From positions 1 to 9,458 of the forward strand of contig JAUTWY010000614.1 in the NCBI GenBank assembly GCA_030838305.1: a DNA stretch of 9,458 nt, in the 5' to 3' direction. Below the pieces are notes generated by a model that saw nothing but the letters and a program-made list of their open reading frames with translations, did no database searches and was not told the DNA's origin. This DNA comes from Acidobacteriaceae bacterium (lineage in GTDB: Bacteria; Acidobacteriota; Terriglobia; Terriglobales; Acidobacteriaceae). A program made the translations under genes and the position numbers. Positions 1-7,600 of this stretch are shown here, piece after piece; the first letter of the stretch is position 1, and the number at the start of each line of letters is the position of its first letter.

Positions 1-615
1 GGAGTCCATGTAGACGTGGCCGGCCACGGCTCGCACGGTAACGATGCCCATGAACACGGCGCGCCGCATGAGAGCCCGATGGTCATGCTGGTACCGCTGA
101 TGATCCTGGCAGTGCTTTCCCTGGTCGGCGGCCTGGTAGGGATTGGCAATCGTTTCGAGAATTTTCTGGCTCCGGTGTTCGGCTCGGTGGAGGGAGTGGA
201 AGGCACGAGCCACAGCACTGAATTGCTGCTGATGGGTGTGTCGGTGGCTGTGGCGTTTTTGGGATGGTGGCTGGCTTACCTTCTTTATTACAAACGGCCT
301 GAGCTGCCGCAGAGGATTGCTGACTCGCTCGGCGGCTTTTATCAGACTGTGGTGCACAAGTATTACGTCGACGAATTGTACGCCGCGGTCTTCGTCAAAC
401 CGTTAATTGATGGTTCGACTCGGATTTTGTGGCAGGGAGTGGATCGAAACATCATCGATGCCGCGGTGAATGACGCGGGCGATGGAGCGCGGCACGTTTC
501 CGACGAAGTTCGCCACATGCAATCCGGAAATATTCGCTCGTACGCTGGCTGGATTGCGGCCGGCGCGGCGGTGGTGATTGCCTTCATGATCTGGATGTGG
601 AAGGAAGCGCGATGA
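1..615 (+). CDS. nuoL: NADH-quinone oxidoreductase subunit L, C-terminal part (5' end outside window)
   Basis: This is the C-terminal third of the NuoL antiporter-like subunit of respiratory complex I, an inner-membrane proton-pumping NADH:quinone oxidoreductase. The reading frame is open to base 1, so the gene starts upstream; a GTG at 16 is in frame but internal. The 204 visible residues begin with a His-rich loop (six His within the first 23), followed by membrane helices at about 28-48 and 74-97. Next is the amphipathic stretch 105-170, containing HKYYVDELY at 119-127, which matches the start of NuoL's long lateral helix. A final membrane helix lies at about 182-200. NuoL is usually a little over 600 residues, so about two thirds is missing, including the charged channel core. 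The TGA stop overlaps the nuoM start (ATGA). The order nuoL-nuoM-nuoN and the lateral helix, which NuoM and NuoN lack, make the assignment firm. Confidence 0.95.
   Translation, partial: GVHVDVAGHGSHGNDAHEHGAPHESPMVMLVPLMILAVLSLVGGLVGIGNRFENFLAPVFGSVEGVEGTSHSTELLLMGVSVAVAFLGWWLAYLLYYKRPELPQRIADSLGGFYQTVVHKYYVDELYAAVFVKPLIDGSTRILWQGVDRNIIDAAVNDAGDGARHVSDEVRHMQSGNIRSYAGWIAAGAAVVIAFMIWMWKEAR
601..605 (+). promoter_or_regulatory. Ribosome binding site of nuoM
   Basis: AAGGA lies six bases before the ATG at 612, inside the last codons of nuoL. It supports the ATG at 612 over the in-frame GTG at 597, which would add five residues. Together with the ATGA overlap it suggests that nuoM translation is coupled to the end of nuoL. 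Confidence 0.6.
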
Positions 616-2129
616 ACACCGACGGATTAAGTTCCATCATTCTGACGCTGGTGACGTTCATGCCGCTGGCTGGGGGAGTGCTGCTGATGCTGTTTCCCCG
701 GCGCGACCGCGACCTTCGAATTTTTGCGCTGGTTATCTCGCTACTCACATTTGTTTTGTCTTTGCATCTGCCGGTTCATTTCCAGCGCTCACAAACTGAC
801 TTTCAGTACCAGATCGACAGGCCATGGGTTTCCACTCCGAATATTCACTACCACATGGGAGTTGACGGTATTTCGCTCTGGCTGGTGGTGCTTACCACGT
901 TTCTCACGCCGCTGTGCGTGCTGATTTCGTGGAATTCGATTCACGAGCGGGTCAAGGAATTCTTCATTCTGTTGCTAATCCTGGAGACGGCACTGATCGG
1001 CGTCTTCACCTCGCTCGACCTGTTTCTGTTCTATTTCTTCTGGGAAGCCACCCTGATCCCGATGGCGTTGCTGATTGGGATTTTCGGACACGAGCGCAAG
1101 GTGTATGCCGCAGTGAAATTCTTTATGTACACAATGATTGCGTCAGTGTTCATGCTGGCGGCGATCCTGTGGCTTTACGCGCACACCGGCAGCTTTGACT
1201 TTGTGGTGATCCGTGAGCAGATCATGCGTGGCGCTGTCCCGCAGTTTCCCGCCGCCGCCCAATGGTTGTTCCTTGGCTTCTTCCTGGCGTTTGCAGTGAA
1301 GGTTCCTCTTTTCCCTTTCCATACGTGGTTGCCGGATGCGCACGTGGAAGCGCCCACGGCGGGTTCCGTCCTGTTGGCCGGGGTTCTGCTGAAGATGGGG
1401 ACCTATGGGTTGCTCCGCTTCAACCTGGGCTTGTTCCCGGAGCAATCGCGGCACAACGCCTGGTGGGTGATGACGCTGGCGTTGATTGGCATTATCTATG
1501 GCGCACTGGTGGCGATGGTGCAGCCCAACATGAAGAAGTTGATCGCGTATTCCTCGGTCAGTCATCTTGGATTTGTTGTGCTCGGAATTTTCAGCTTCAC
1601 ACAGGCTGGGCTGAATGGCGCGATGTTCGTCATGCTGGCGCACGGGATTTCTACCGGGGGACTGTTCATGCTGGCGGGTATCTTGCACGAACGAAGGCAT
1701 ACGTACGAGATCAGCGAGTTCGGCGGGCTGGCTTCGTCCATGCCGGTATATGCCGCGTCTTATCTGGCAATTGTGCTCGCGTCAGCGGGCTTGCCTCTGC
1801 TGAACGGGTTCATCGGTGAATTCCTGGTAATGAGCGGCGCGTTCCAGGCCAAGGCGGTTTACGGAATACTGGCCGCCACCGGGGTGATTTGGAGCGCGGT
1901 CTACCTGCTCTGGATGTATCAGCGGGTGTTTTACGGCAAGATCACACACCCGGTGAACAATTCACTCAGCGATCTTTCCGGGTTCGAAAAGATTGCAATC
2001 TGGCCATGTGCCGCGGCGGCGTTGGTGATGGGAGTCGCTCCGATTATGTGGCTGGGGGCGATTGATCCGGCGGTCAAGGCCACACTCGCTCCCTTCGCCC
2101 AAGTGGCGAGCAGGGTGGTGGGTCAGTGA
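612..2129 (+). CDS. nuoM: NADH-quinone oxidoreductase subunit M
   Basis: NuoM is one of the three antiporter-like proton-channel subunits of complex I in the inner membrane. The predicted product is 505 residues, normal for the family, and almost wholly membrane-spanning, as expected of a 14-helix protein. Hallmarks seen: FFWEATLIPM with Glu145, AVKVPLFPFHTWLPDAH with Lys230, LLKMGTYG with Lys261, and NGFIGEF with Glu403. By position and context these match E. coli NuoM Glu144, Lys234, Lys265 and Glu407, so the channel should be functional. KKLIAYSSVSHLG at 308-320 is also typical. The ATG at 612 has a good ribosome binding site and overlaps the nuoL stop by 4 nt. The stop lies just before nuoN. 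I see no frameshift or missing key residue. Confidence 0.98.
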   Translation: MNTDGLSSIILTLVTFMPLAGGVLLMLFPRRDRDLRIFALVISLLTFVLSLHLPVHFQRSQTDFQYQIDRPWVSTPNIHYHMGVDGISLWLVVLTTFLTPLCVLISWNSIHERVKEFFILLLILETALIGVFTSLDLFLFYFFWEATLIPMALLIGIFGHERKVYAAVKFFMYTMIASVFMLAAILWLYAHTGSFDFVVIREQIMRGAVPQFPAAAQWLFLGFFLAFAVKVPLFPFHTWLPDAHVEAPTAGSVLLAGVLLKMGTYGLLRFNLGLFPEQSRHNAWWVMTLALIGIIYGALVAMVQPNMKKLIAYSSVSHLGFVVLGIFSFTQAGLNGAMFVMLAHGISTGGLFMLAGILHERRHTYEISEFGGLASSMPVYAASYLAIVLASAGLPLLNGFIGEFLVMSGAFQAKAVYGILAATGVIWSAVYLLWMYQRVFYGKITHPVNNSLSDLSGFEKIAIWPCAAAALVMGVAPIMWLGAIDPAVKATLAPFAQVASRVVGQ

Positions 2130-2143
2130 CCTGCGAGACAAGG

Positions 2144-3679
2144 ATGGCCGAAATAACGATCGCGACTTTCGTCCCAGCCTTCTCGCGAATACTTCCGCAG
2201 GGTGCGGACTACGTGCGCATTTTGCCGGAGATTGTTCTCTCCGTCTTCGGCATGATTGTGATGGTGCTCGAGCCGCTGCTTGAGGGTGAGAAGAGTCAGA
2301 AAGTTCTGGGGCTGATCGCTCTAGGAGGCGCTGTCGCTGGGCTTGGGGCGACATGGTTCATGGCGCAGTCTCCGGGACTGGCTTTCTGGAACATGGTGCA
2401 GGTTGATGGATTCAGCGTGTTCTTTCATGTTCTGATAATTGCGATTGCCGGCGTCGTCATTCTTAGCTCTTACGAATACATGGCGGCGCAGCGGATTCGG
2501 GCGGGGGAGTATTACGCTCTGATTCTCTTTGGCACGGTCGGCATGGCGCTGATGTCGTCGGCGGTCGAACTGGTACTGATTTTCATCGCGTTGGAGATTT
2601 CCTCGATCTCGTCTTACGTGCTGGCGGGATTCCGACGGCGCGAGGCTTCCAGCGCGGAATCGTCTTTGAAATACTTTCTGCTCGGTTCCTTTGCCACGGC
2701 GTTTTTTCTGTATGGAGTGGCATTGATGTTTGGCGCCACGGGATCGACGAACATCGATGAGATCAGCAAGACTCTTCGGGGAGGCCCGATCCCCCTGCTG
2801 GCCTTTGTGGCGGTGGCGTTCATGTTTGTGGGCCTCGGATTCAAGGTGGCTGCTGCCCCTTTTCACATTTGGACGCCGGACGTGTATGAAGGCGCGCCCG
2901 CGCCCATTGTGGGTTTGATGTCGACCGCGCCTAAAGCCGCGGCATTTGCGGTTTTGCTGCGTATTATTTTCGTGATCAATGTGCCCGGCGGATCCTGGTT
3001 GATCTGGCTTTCGGCGGCACTCTCCATGACGCTGGGTAATGTGGGTGCGCTGGTACAAAACAATGTGAAGCGGCTGCTGGCCTATTCATCCATCGCTCAT
3101 GCGGGATATCTATTGGTAGCGTTCGCAGCCGCGCCCGGCCTCGGAACGTCGGCGGCGATGTTCTACACGGCTGCCTATGCCGCCATGAACCTGGGTGCGT
3201 TTGCAGTGGTCAGCCATTTTGCCAACACCGGCGAACGCTACGTGAATCTCGAAGACTATGAAGGGCTGGGCCGAAGTTCTCCGCTGCTGGCGGCAACGCT
3301 TACCATCTTTCTGCTCTCGTTAATCGGGATTCCGATGACGGGCGGATTTTTTGCCAAGTTCTACGTATTCAGCGCTGCGGTGAAGGCGAACTTGATCTGG
3401 CTGACGATCATCGGCGTTCTCAACAGTGGGGTCGGCGCTTATTACTATCTGCGCATTATCGTGATGATGTATATGCGCGAATCCAGGAAGGAAATTCCGG
3501 TGATTCCGGTGCCAATCGCGCTTCGTGCGGCAATCGCATTCTGCATGGCGGCGACCATCTATCTGGGCATTTTCCCCAGCGGAGTGTTGCAGTATGCGCA
3601 GGACTCAGCGCAGCGACTGGTCCAGCAGAGTTTGCCAAGTGCTTCGGCGCCGATGGCTACAATCCCAGAAACTCGCTAG
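2144..3679 (+). CDS. nuoN: NADH-quinone oxidoreductase subunit N
   Basis: NuoN is the third antiporter-like proton-channel subunit of complex I. From the ATG at 2144 it has 511 residues. Conserved charged residues appear in the right order: Glu151 in FIALEISSISSYVL, Lys176 in SSLKYFLLG, Lys234 in GFKVAAAPFHIWTPDVYEG, Lys264 in STAPKAAAF and Lys405 in GGFFAKFYVF. These correspond to E. coli Glu133, Lys158, Lys217, Lys247 and Lys395. The start is uncertain. A GTG at 2126 would overlap the nuoM stop by 4 nt (GTGA), mirroring the nuoL/nuoM junction, and would add six residues (MTCETR). I prefer the ATG because the extra residues are not family-like, but neither start has a strong ribosome binding site. 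This is the last gene on this strand; a stem-loop follows the TAG stop immediately. Confidence 0.97.
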   Translation: MAEITIATFVPAFSRILPQGADYVRILPEIVLSVFGMIVMVLEPLLEGEKSQKVLGLIALGGAVAGLGATWFMAQSPGLAFWNMVQVDGFSVFFHVLIIAIAGVVILSSYEYMAAQRIRAGEYYALILFGTVGMALMSSAVELVLIFIALEISSISSYVLAGFRRREASSAESSLKYFLLGSFATAFFLYGVALMFGATGSTNIDEISKTLRGGPIPLLAFVAVAFMFVGLGFKVAAAPFHIWTPDVYEGAPAPIVGLMSTAPKAAAFAVLLRIIFVINVPGGSWLIWLSAALSMTLGNVGALVQNNVKRLLAYSSIAHAGYLLVAFAAAPGLGTSAAMFYTAAYAAMNLGAFAVVSHFANTGERYVNLEDYEGLGRSSPLLAATLTIFLLSLIGIPMTGGFFAKFYVFSAAVKANLIWLTIIGVLNSGVGAYYYLRIIVMMYMRESRKEIPVIPVPIALRAAIAFCMAATIYLGIFPSGVLQYAQDSAQRLVQQSLPSASAPMATIPETR

Positions 3680-3710
3680 AAGGCTTTGCCTGAATTTACA
3701 GCAAAGTCTT
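3680..3710 (+). terminator. Stem-loop directly after nuoN, probable 3' end of the nuo transcript
   Basis: AAGGCTTTGC at 3680-3689 pairs with GCAAAGTCTT at 3701-3710. This gives a 10-bp stem with one G-T wobble and an 11-nt loop, starting at the base after the nuoN TAG. There is no run of T afterwards, so it is not a classic intrinsic terminator. It may instead act as a weak or Rho-assisted terminator or as a stabilising 3' hairpin. Confidence 0.45.
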
Positions 3711-3717
3711 GCCGCTG

Positions 3718-3752
3718 GCCGCGAGAGCCGCGAGAGCCAGTCGAGCGCGGCT
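3718..3752. repeat. 9-bp tandem repeat within a GC-rich hairpin
   Basis: GCCGCGAGA occurs twice in tandem (3718-3726 and 3727-3735), followed by a partial third unit GCC (3736-3738). AGCCGCG at 3726-3732 is the exact reverse complement of CGCGGCT at 3746-3752, giving a 7-bp GC-rich hairpin with a 13-nt loop. No T-run flanks it on either side. It lies in the 118-nt gap between the converging nuoN and pcm genes. Confidence 0.4.
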
Positions 3753-3797
3753 GTCCCCACATAAACACCTCAGAAAGACACAGGCCGTTTCTGGGAT

Positions 3798-4433
3798 TCA
3801 ATCCTCACTAGAAACCAGCGGAACGAAGCGGACGAGTTCGCGAGGAGTGATCAAAGGCTCTCCGTTGACCATGCGAATGAACTGCAGCTGCTGGGAGTCC
3901 GACGTTCCGACCGGGATAATCATCCGGCCCAGGTCGCGGAGTTGGGCGATTAGAGCTTGTGGCAGATTGGGAGCGGCAGCGGAGACCATGATCGCGTCGA
4001 AGGGAGCGGCGGCGGGAAGACCCAGAGTACCATCTCCGGTGAGAACTCGGGCATTGGTATAGCCGAGCGCGGTCAAGAGTTCGCGTGCCAGGTCGGCGAG
4101 GGCTGGATGGCGCTCGATCGAAAAGACCTCGCCAGCAAGTTCAGCGAGCAGAGCGGTGACGTAGCCGGAACCAGTGCCAACTTCCAGTACCTTGTCGGAG
4201 GGCTTGAGCTGGAGGGACTCGAGCATGACCGCGACGATGTAAGGCTGCGAGATGGTTTGGCTGTTGCCGATTGGCAGAGGATGATCTTCGTACGTTTGGG
4301 CACGGTAGGATCCAGGAACAAATTCGTGACGGGGAACGCGAAGCATGGCCTCGAGGACGCGGGAATCGGAGATGCCGCGGTCGCGGAGTTGCGAACTGAC
4401 CATAAGCTGGCGGGCGGCGGTTGGGTCGGACAT
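3798..4433 (-). CDS. pcm: Protein-L-isoaspartate O-methyltransferase
   Basis: Pcm is a cytoplasmic repair enzyme. It transfers a methyl group from S-adenosylmethionine to L-isoaspartyl residues that form in ageing proteins, starting their return to normal aspartate. The 211 residues match the usual family length. Seen in order: the N-terminal MVSSQLRDRGISD (11-23); the active-site segment SQTISQPYIVA (58-68), where most relatives have Gly in place of Ser58; the SAM-binding motif I VLEVGTGSGY (82-91); acidic ERHP (107-110) at the end of the second strand; DAIMVSAAAP (146-155); and GRMIIPVG (169-176). The frame upstream of ATG 4433 has no ATG, GTG or TTG before a stop; Met11 is a possible later start. 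No clear ribosome binding site is visible. It lies 193 nt downstream of the tamB-like gene on the same strand and converges with nuoN. Confidence 0.96.
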   Translation of the reverse strand: MSDPTAARQLMVSSQLRDRGISDSRVLEAMLRVPRHEFVPGSYRAQTYEDHPLPIGNSQTISQPYIVAVMLESLQLKPSDKVLEVGTGSGYVTALLAELAGEVFSIERHPALADLARELLTALGYTNARVLTGDGTLGLPAAAPFDAIMVSAAAPNLPQALIAQLRDLGRMIIPVGTSDSQQLQFIRMVNGEPLITPRELVRFVPLVSSED

Positions 4434-4450
4434 GGATTCAGTCAGTTCGG

Positions 4451-4478
4451 CTTCCGGGAATGTGTGGGTGGCCGGAAG
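4451..4478 (-). promoter_or_regulatory. Hairpin in the pcm 5' leader
   Basis: CTTCCGG at 4451-4457 and CCGGAAG at 4472-4478 are exact reverse complements, giving a 7-bp GC-rich stem with a 14-nt loop. The structure ends 17 nt before the pcm start codon. It could affect pcm translation or leader stability. A single 7-bp stem in this base composition can also arise by chance, and no ligand-binding fold is recognisable. Confidence 0.3.
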
Positions 4479-4501
4479 ATCAGTACCTCAGTTGTGTGAA
4501 C

Positions 4502-4598
4502 TATTCTTTCGCCCCTTCGGGGCCTATTTCTTCCCCACTACCGGCCCCATGGCTTGCGCCATGGGCTGTATTCTTGCGCCGCTTCGTGGCTAGGGGAA
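4502..4598. repeat. Three-hairpin intergenic array between tamB-like gene and pcm
   Basis: Three compact hairpins follow one another. H1 is 4511-4523, a 5-bp stem GCCCC/GGGGC around TTC. H2 is 4546-4565, an exact 8-bp stem CCCATGGC/GCCATGGG with loop TTGC. H3 is 4578-4590, a 5-bp stem GCCGC/GTGGC around TTC with one G-T pair. The 22-nt units at 4502-4523 and 4569-4590 match at 19 of 22 positions. Two of the three differences fall on partners of the same base pair, so the stem is kept. TTCCCC at 4531-4536 can also pair with GGGGAA at 4593-4598, closing H2 and H3 together. This looks like a palindromic repeat element that may recur in the genome, which is inference. It would be transcribed in any tamB-pcm read-through RNA. 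Confidence 0.6.
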
Positions 4599-4626
4599 CA
4601 GCTTCGTCTCGAGCCCGCGTAGATCG

Positions 4627-7600
4627 CTATTTCTTGCGGCGGCGGATGCGCAGGTCGAAGCTGACCACGCCGTTCTGGTCGCGGATGCCGACGATGGAAA
4701 CGTTGCGGTTCACATAGTACTCCCCTTGAATAATCTGCTGCGAACTCTGCGACACATTGGTGGAGTAGGTAAGCGAGATGTTGTTGGCGAATTCCTGTTC
4801 GATCGTCACCTGCGGGCCGCGGGCGGTGGGATTGGTTTCGGTGGTAAGTCCCTGGGGATCGATTTTGATATTGCTGGCGCCGAACAGACGCTGCAAGCGG
4901 CTGCTAACCGTGGAGTTCAAGGCCTGGCTAAGAATGAGCGCGGTGGCCTGATCGGAAAAAGCGCTTTGGCCGGACTGCTCCTGGAGCTGCGCAGATTCTT
5001 CATTAGTGCGTCCGAGAGCGAGCAGGGCAATGATATCGGACTTGGGCAGAGGTGGTTCGGAACGGTAGTTAAGGCTCAAGCGGTCGGGGGTGCCGGTAAC
5101 CGTGATGTTGAGGTCATAGTTTCGAACGTGAGTGGAGGCCTGCAGATTGAGCTGGGGCTCGATCGCTACCGGATTGGCGAACGTGATGTCACCGCGTTCC
5201 AGAGTAAAGCGGGTGCCATGGAAAGTAGCTTGGCCCTCAAGAATATCGACGCGGCCGAGAACGGCGGGACGGGCAACCGAGCCGCGCAGGTGGAGATCGG
5301 CATCGCCGGATAGGCGGGCGATTGCGGTGCGCATCTGGAGTTCCGGAGCAGTCTGGACGTGCATATCAAGTTTGATGTTGTAGAGCGGAGAATTCGCCGC
5401 GGTCACAGTCGAGAACTGGCGGCTGCGCTCGAGGTATGCGCTGAAGTCGAAGCCGGGGGTCACCGCAATCTTGTTGATGCTGATGTCCCCCGAGAGCGTG
5501 GAAGCGGAACGGCTTCCCACCCAATGCATTTCGGCGTCGGCAGTGGAGCTGACACCGGGGGGATAACGCAGGCGAACGTCTTTCCCGGTAGCGGTGAGAT
5601 TGAAGTTCAGTTGGCGGCTGACATAAGTGGCATCGCCTTTGAGGTCGAGAGTGCCGCCGCCGGTGCGGGCGGTGAGCGTCTCGATGTGCACGTGATCGCG
5701 AGTGAATAGAAGGGAGCCGTTGAGCTCGCTCAATCCGCTAGGCAATCCAGCATAAGAAATGGAACCGTTGGTGACCTGAAAACTACCCTGAGGCAATGGT
5801 TCGTCGAGAGTGCCGCCGACTGTCACCTTCATGGCAATCGCGCCGGCCGAAGTGAAGTCCGAATTGAATCCGGAAAGCAGCTTGAGGTCGAGATGGCCGT
5901 CGGCCGTAAAGTCAAGTGCGCGAGCGCCAGAAAGTTGCATGGAGCCGTGGGCGGTGAGGTCCGTTCCCTCCCCTACCAGATGGAGTTGCTGGACGTTGAC
6001 CAGTTGTTGAGACAGGGAGAACCGAATGGGATCTTCGTTATGCACTCTCACGTGTTCGACATCGAGTGAGAGCGCGGTCAACGTGCCGTCGAGAGCCCAG
6101 AGATGGGGCTGGCGGAGGGGGCCACGCAGCTCCAGCGAGCCGGCCACGGCGGAGTGTCCTGTAGTTTGGCCGCGGGAATAACGGCGCCAAAGAGGATCGA
6201 GATCAAGCTGATCCATTTTGAGCGACAACGTGGCGGGATAACCGTCGCGCAACTCGACGTTTCCACTGAGAAGCAACGAACCCTGCTGCAGGTGGGAATT
6301 TCCGGTGACATGAAGCTGGTCGCCTTGAGTAATCGCCTGGAGGTCGAGTTCACCGGCAAGTTCATGATCGAGAGTCAGGTTGCGCACGTGAACGTCCGCA
6401 TTGATCGACGGGGCGTCCGGAGTGCCGGAGCCTTTGAGGATGAAATCAGCGCGGCCTTCGACGGAGACCTGGCCGGAATAAATTCGCGGGACCTGGGCGA
6501 GATCGAAATTGTTGCCGACGAGGTCGAGATGGAAGGCGCGCGAAGAAGGGTTATAGGCAGCGCTGCCAGTGACGACCGAATCGTCGTGTAAGAGGTGGAG
6601 GTTGCTGAAAGCGATTTCACCGCGGGCCATGTGGAAGGCGGAATCGAATTGCTGAACGGTTTGGCCAAAGGCGATGCCATCCGTGAGATGGACCTGCCCG
6701 TCGCCGTGAGGGTTAGCGGGCGTTCCGGCTAGCTGCATGGACAGATCAACCTTGCCGGTAATCGGGTAGTGATATCCCGCGAACGCCTGGAGGTCAGCGA
6801 TTTCAGCGTTGCGGACGTTGGCGCGCAGGTTGAAAGTGCTGTCGCCGGTAAGGTGGCCGTGGTCGAGGCTGGCAGAGGCGTCGAAGTCGACGGACGTGGC
6901 GTCCCGCCGCAGGATGGCGTTCCGCAGAGCGACGGCGCGAAAGGAAACTTGGATCGACGTGGAAAGAGAATCCCAGTGACTTTGAAGTGGTTGGGTCTTG
7001 GAAGTGGCGGGCAAGTTGACATCGAAATCATCGACCAGCAGAACGCCGGAAAGTTGTGGAGACGACAACGCACCGGTCATACTGCCATTGAACGTGGCAT
7101 TGCCGTTCAGCACGACCGGCAACAGAGCGGGTCCGCGTACGGCGGCGATCAATGGAAGCCAGTCGACCAGGCTCGATGTGGTAGCCGAGAGACGGACTGA
7201 GGACGTGGAAGACAGCGTACCGGAGGCCTGGACATGGCTATGGGGCAGGGTGAGGGTGAATTGCGGAAGGTCTAGACTGTCGCTGGCCACATGGTAGACG
7301 CCCGTGGCATGAGCCGTGAGGGGCGTTTGTGCGGGGCTATGGTAAGCGGGAGGAACGAGATCGAGCGCGAATTTCACTTCCGCGTCTCGGGGAGTTCCCT
7401 TCCAGCGAGTTTCGAGAGTACCGGAGGCCGCGGCGGCGACACGGAATCGCGGAATCGGGTGCGTCGGAGAATTGACAGCGGCGGCGAGATCTTCCGCAGA
7501 AAGGTCGTGCAGATGAAGAACGACAAAGGCGTTCTGAATAGACATTGCCTTCGGTTTTGCCGCTCTCTGTCCGGATTTGTTCAGTGGCCGGGCAGCAGAA

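Larger units (their letters stand above)
3661..3798. repeat. Exact 12-bp inverted repeat enclosing the nuoN/pcm convergent junction
   Basis: AATCCCAGAAAC at 3661-3672, inside the last nuoN codons, is the exact reverse complement of GTTTCTGGGATT at 3787-3798. The right arm ends on a base of the pcm stop codon. The 114 nt between the arms hold two more hairpins (3680-3710 and 3726-3752), so the region could fold as a branched structure in transcripts from either strand. A competing smaller stem pairs 3771-3776 (CAGAAA) with 3788-3793 (TTTCTG). It may help end both converging transcripts or be the trace of a small repeat element; the sequence alone does not decide. Confidence 0.5.

Noticed and set aside
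1143..1819. Open frames of 185 codons on both strands inside nuoM
   Set aside because: Both are shadows of nuoM. Their translations have no family features and no plausible ribosome binding site or context.
2321..3058. 245-codon open frame on the - strand inside nuoN
   Set aside because: It is antisense to a clearly functional gene and its translation is rich in Arg, His and Gln with no recognisable domain, as expected of a shadow frame in GC-rich DNA.
3680..3752. Classic Rho-independent terminator after nuoN
   Set aside because: The stems are real but no T-run follows on either strand, so only a weaker terminator or 3' structure is claimed.
3957..4499. 180-codon + strand open frame opposite pcm
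   Set aside because: pcm has all its family motifs on the other strand; this frame is a shadow.
4470..4500. Possible - strand promoter for pcm, with TTCACA (one mismatch from TTGACA) at 4495-4500
   Set aside because: No acceptable -10 sequence lies 15-19 nt downstream, so a promoter is not supported.
4421..4717. 98-codon + strand open frame across the three-hairpin region
   Set aside because: It runs antisense into both pcm and the TamB-like gene, and its Pro/Trp-rich middle is just the translated palindromes. The hairpins explain the sequence better.
4726..5313. 195-codon + strand open frame (and similar ones at 6103-6591 and 7291-7776) opposite the TamB-like gene
   Set aside because: The Gly/Val/Glu-rich translations follow from the antisense of a beta-strand-rich gene. 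No domain or gene context supports them.
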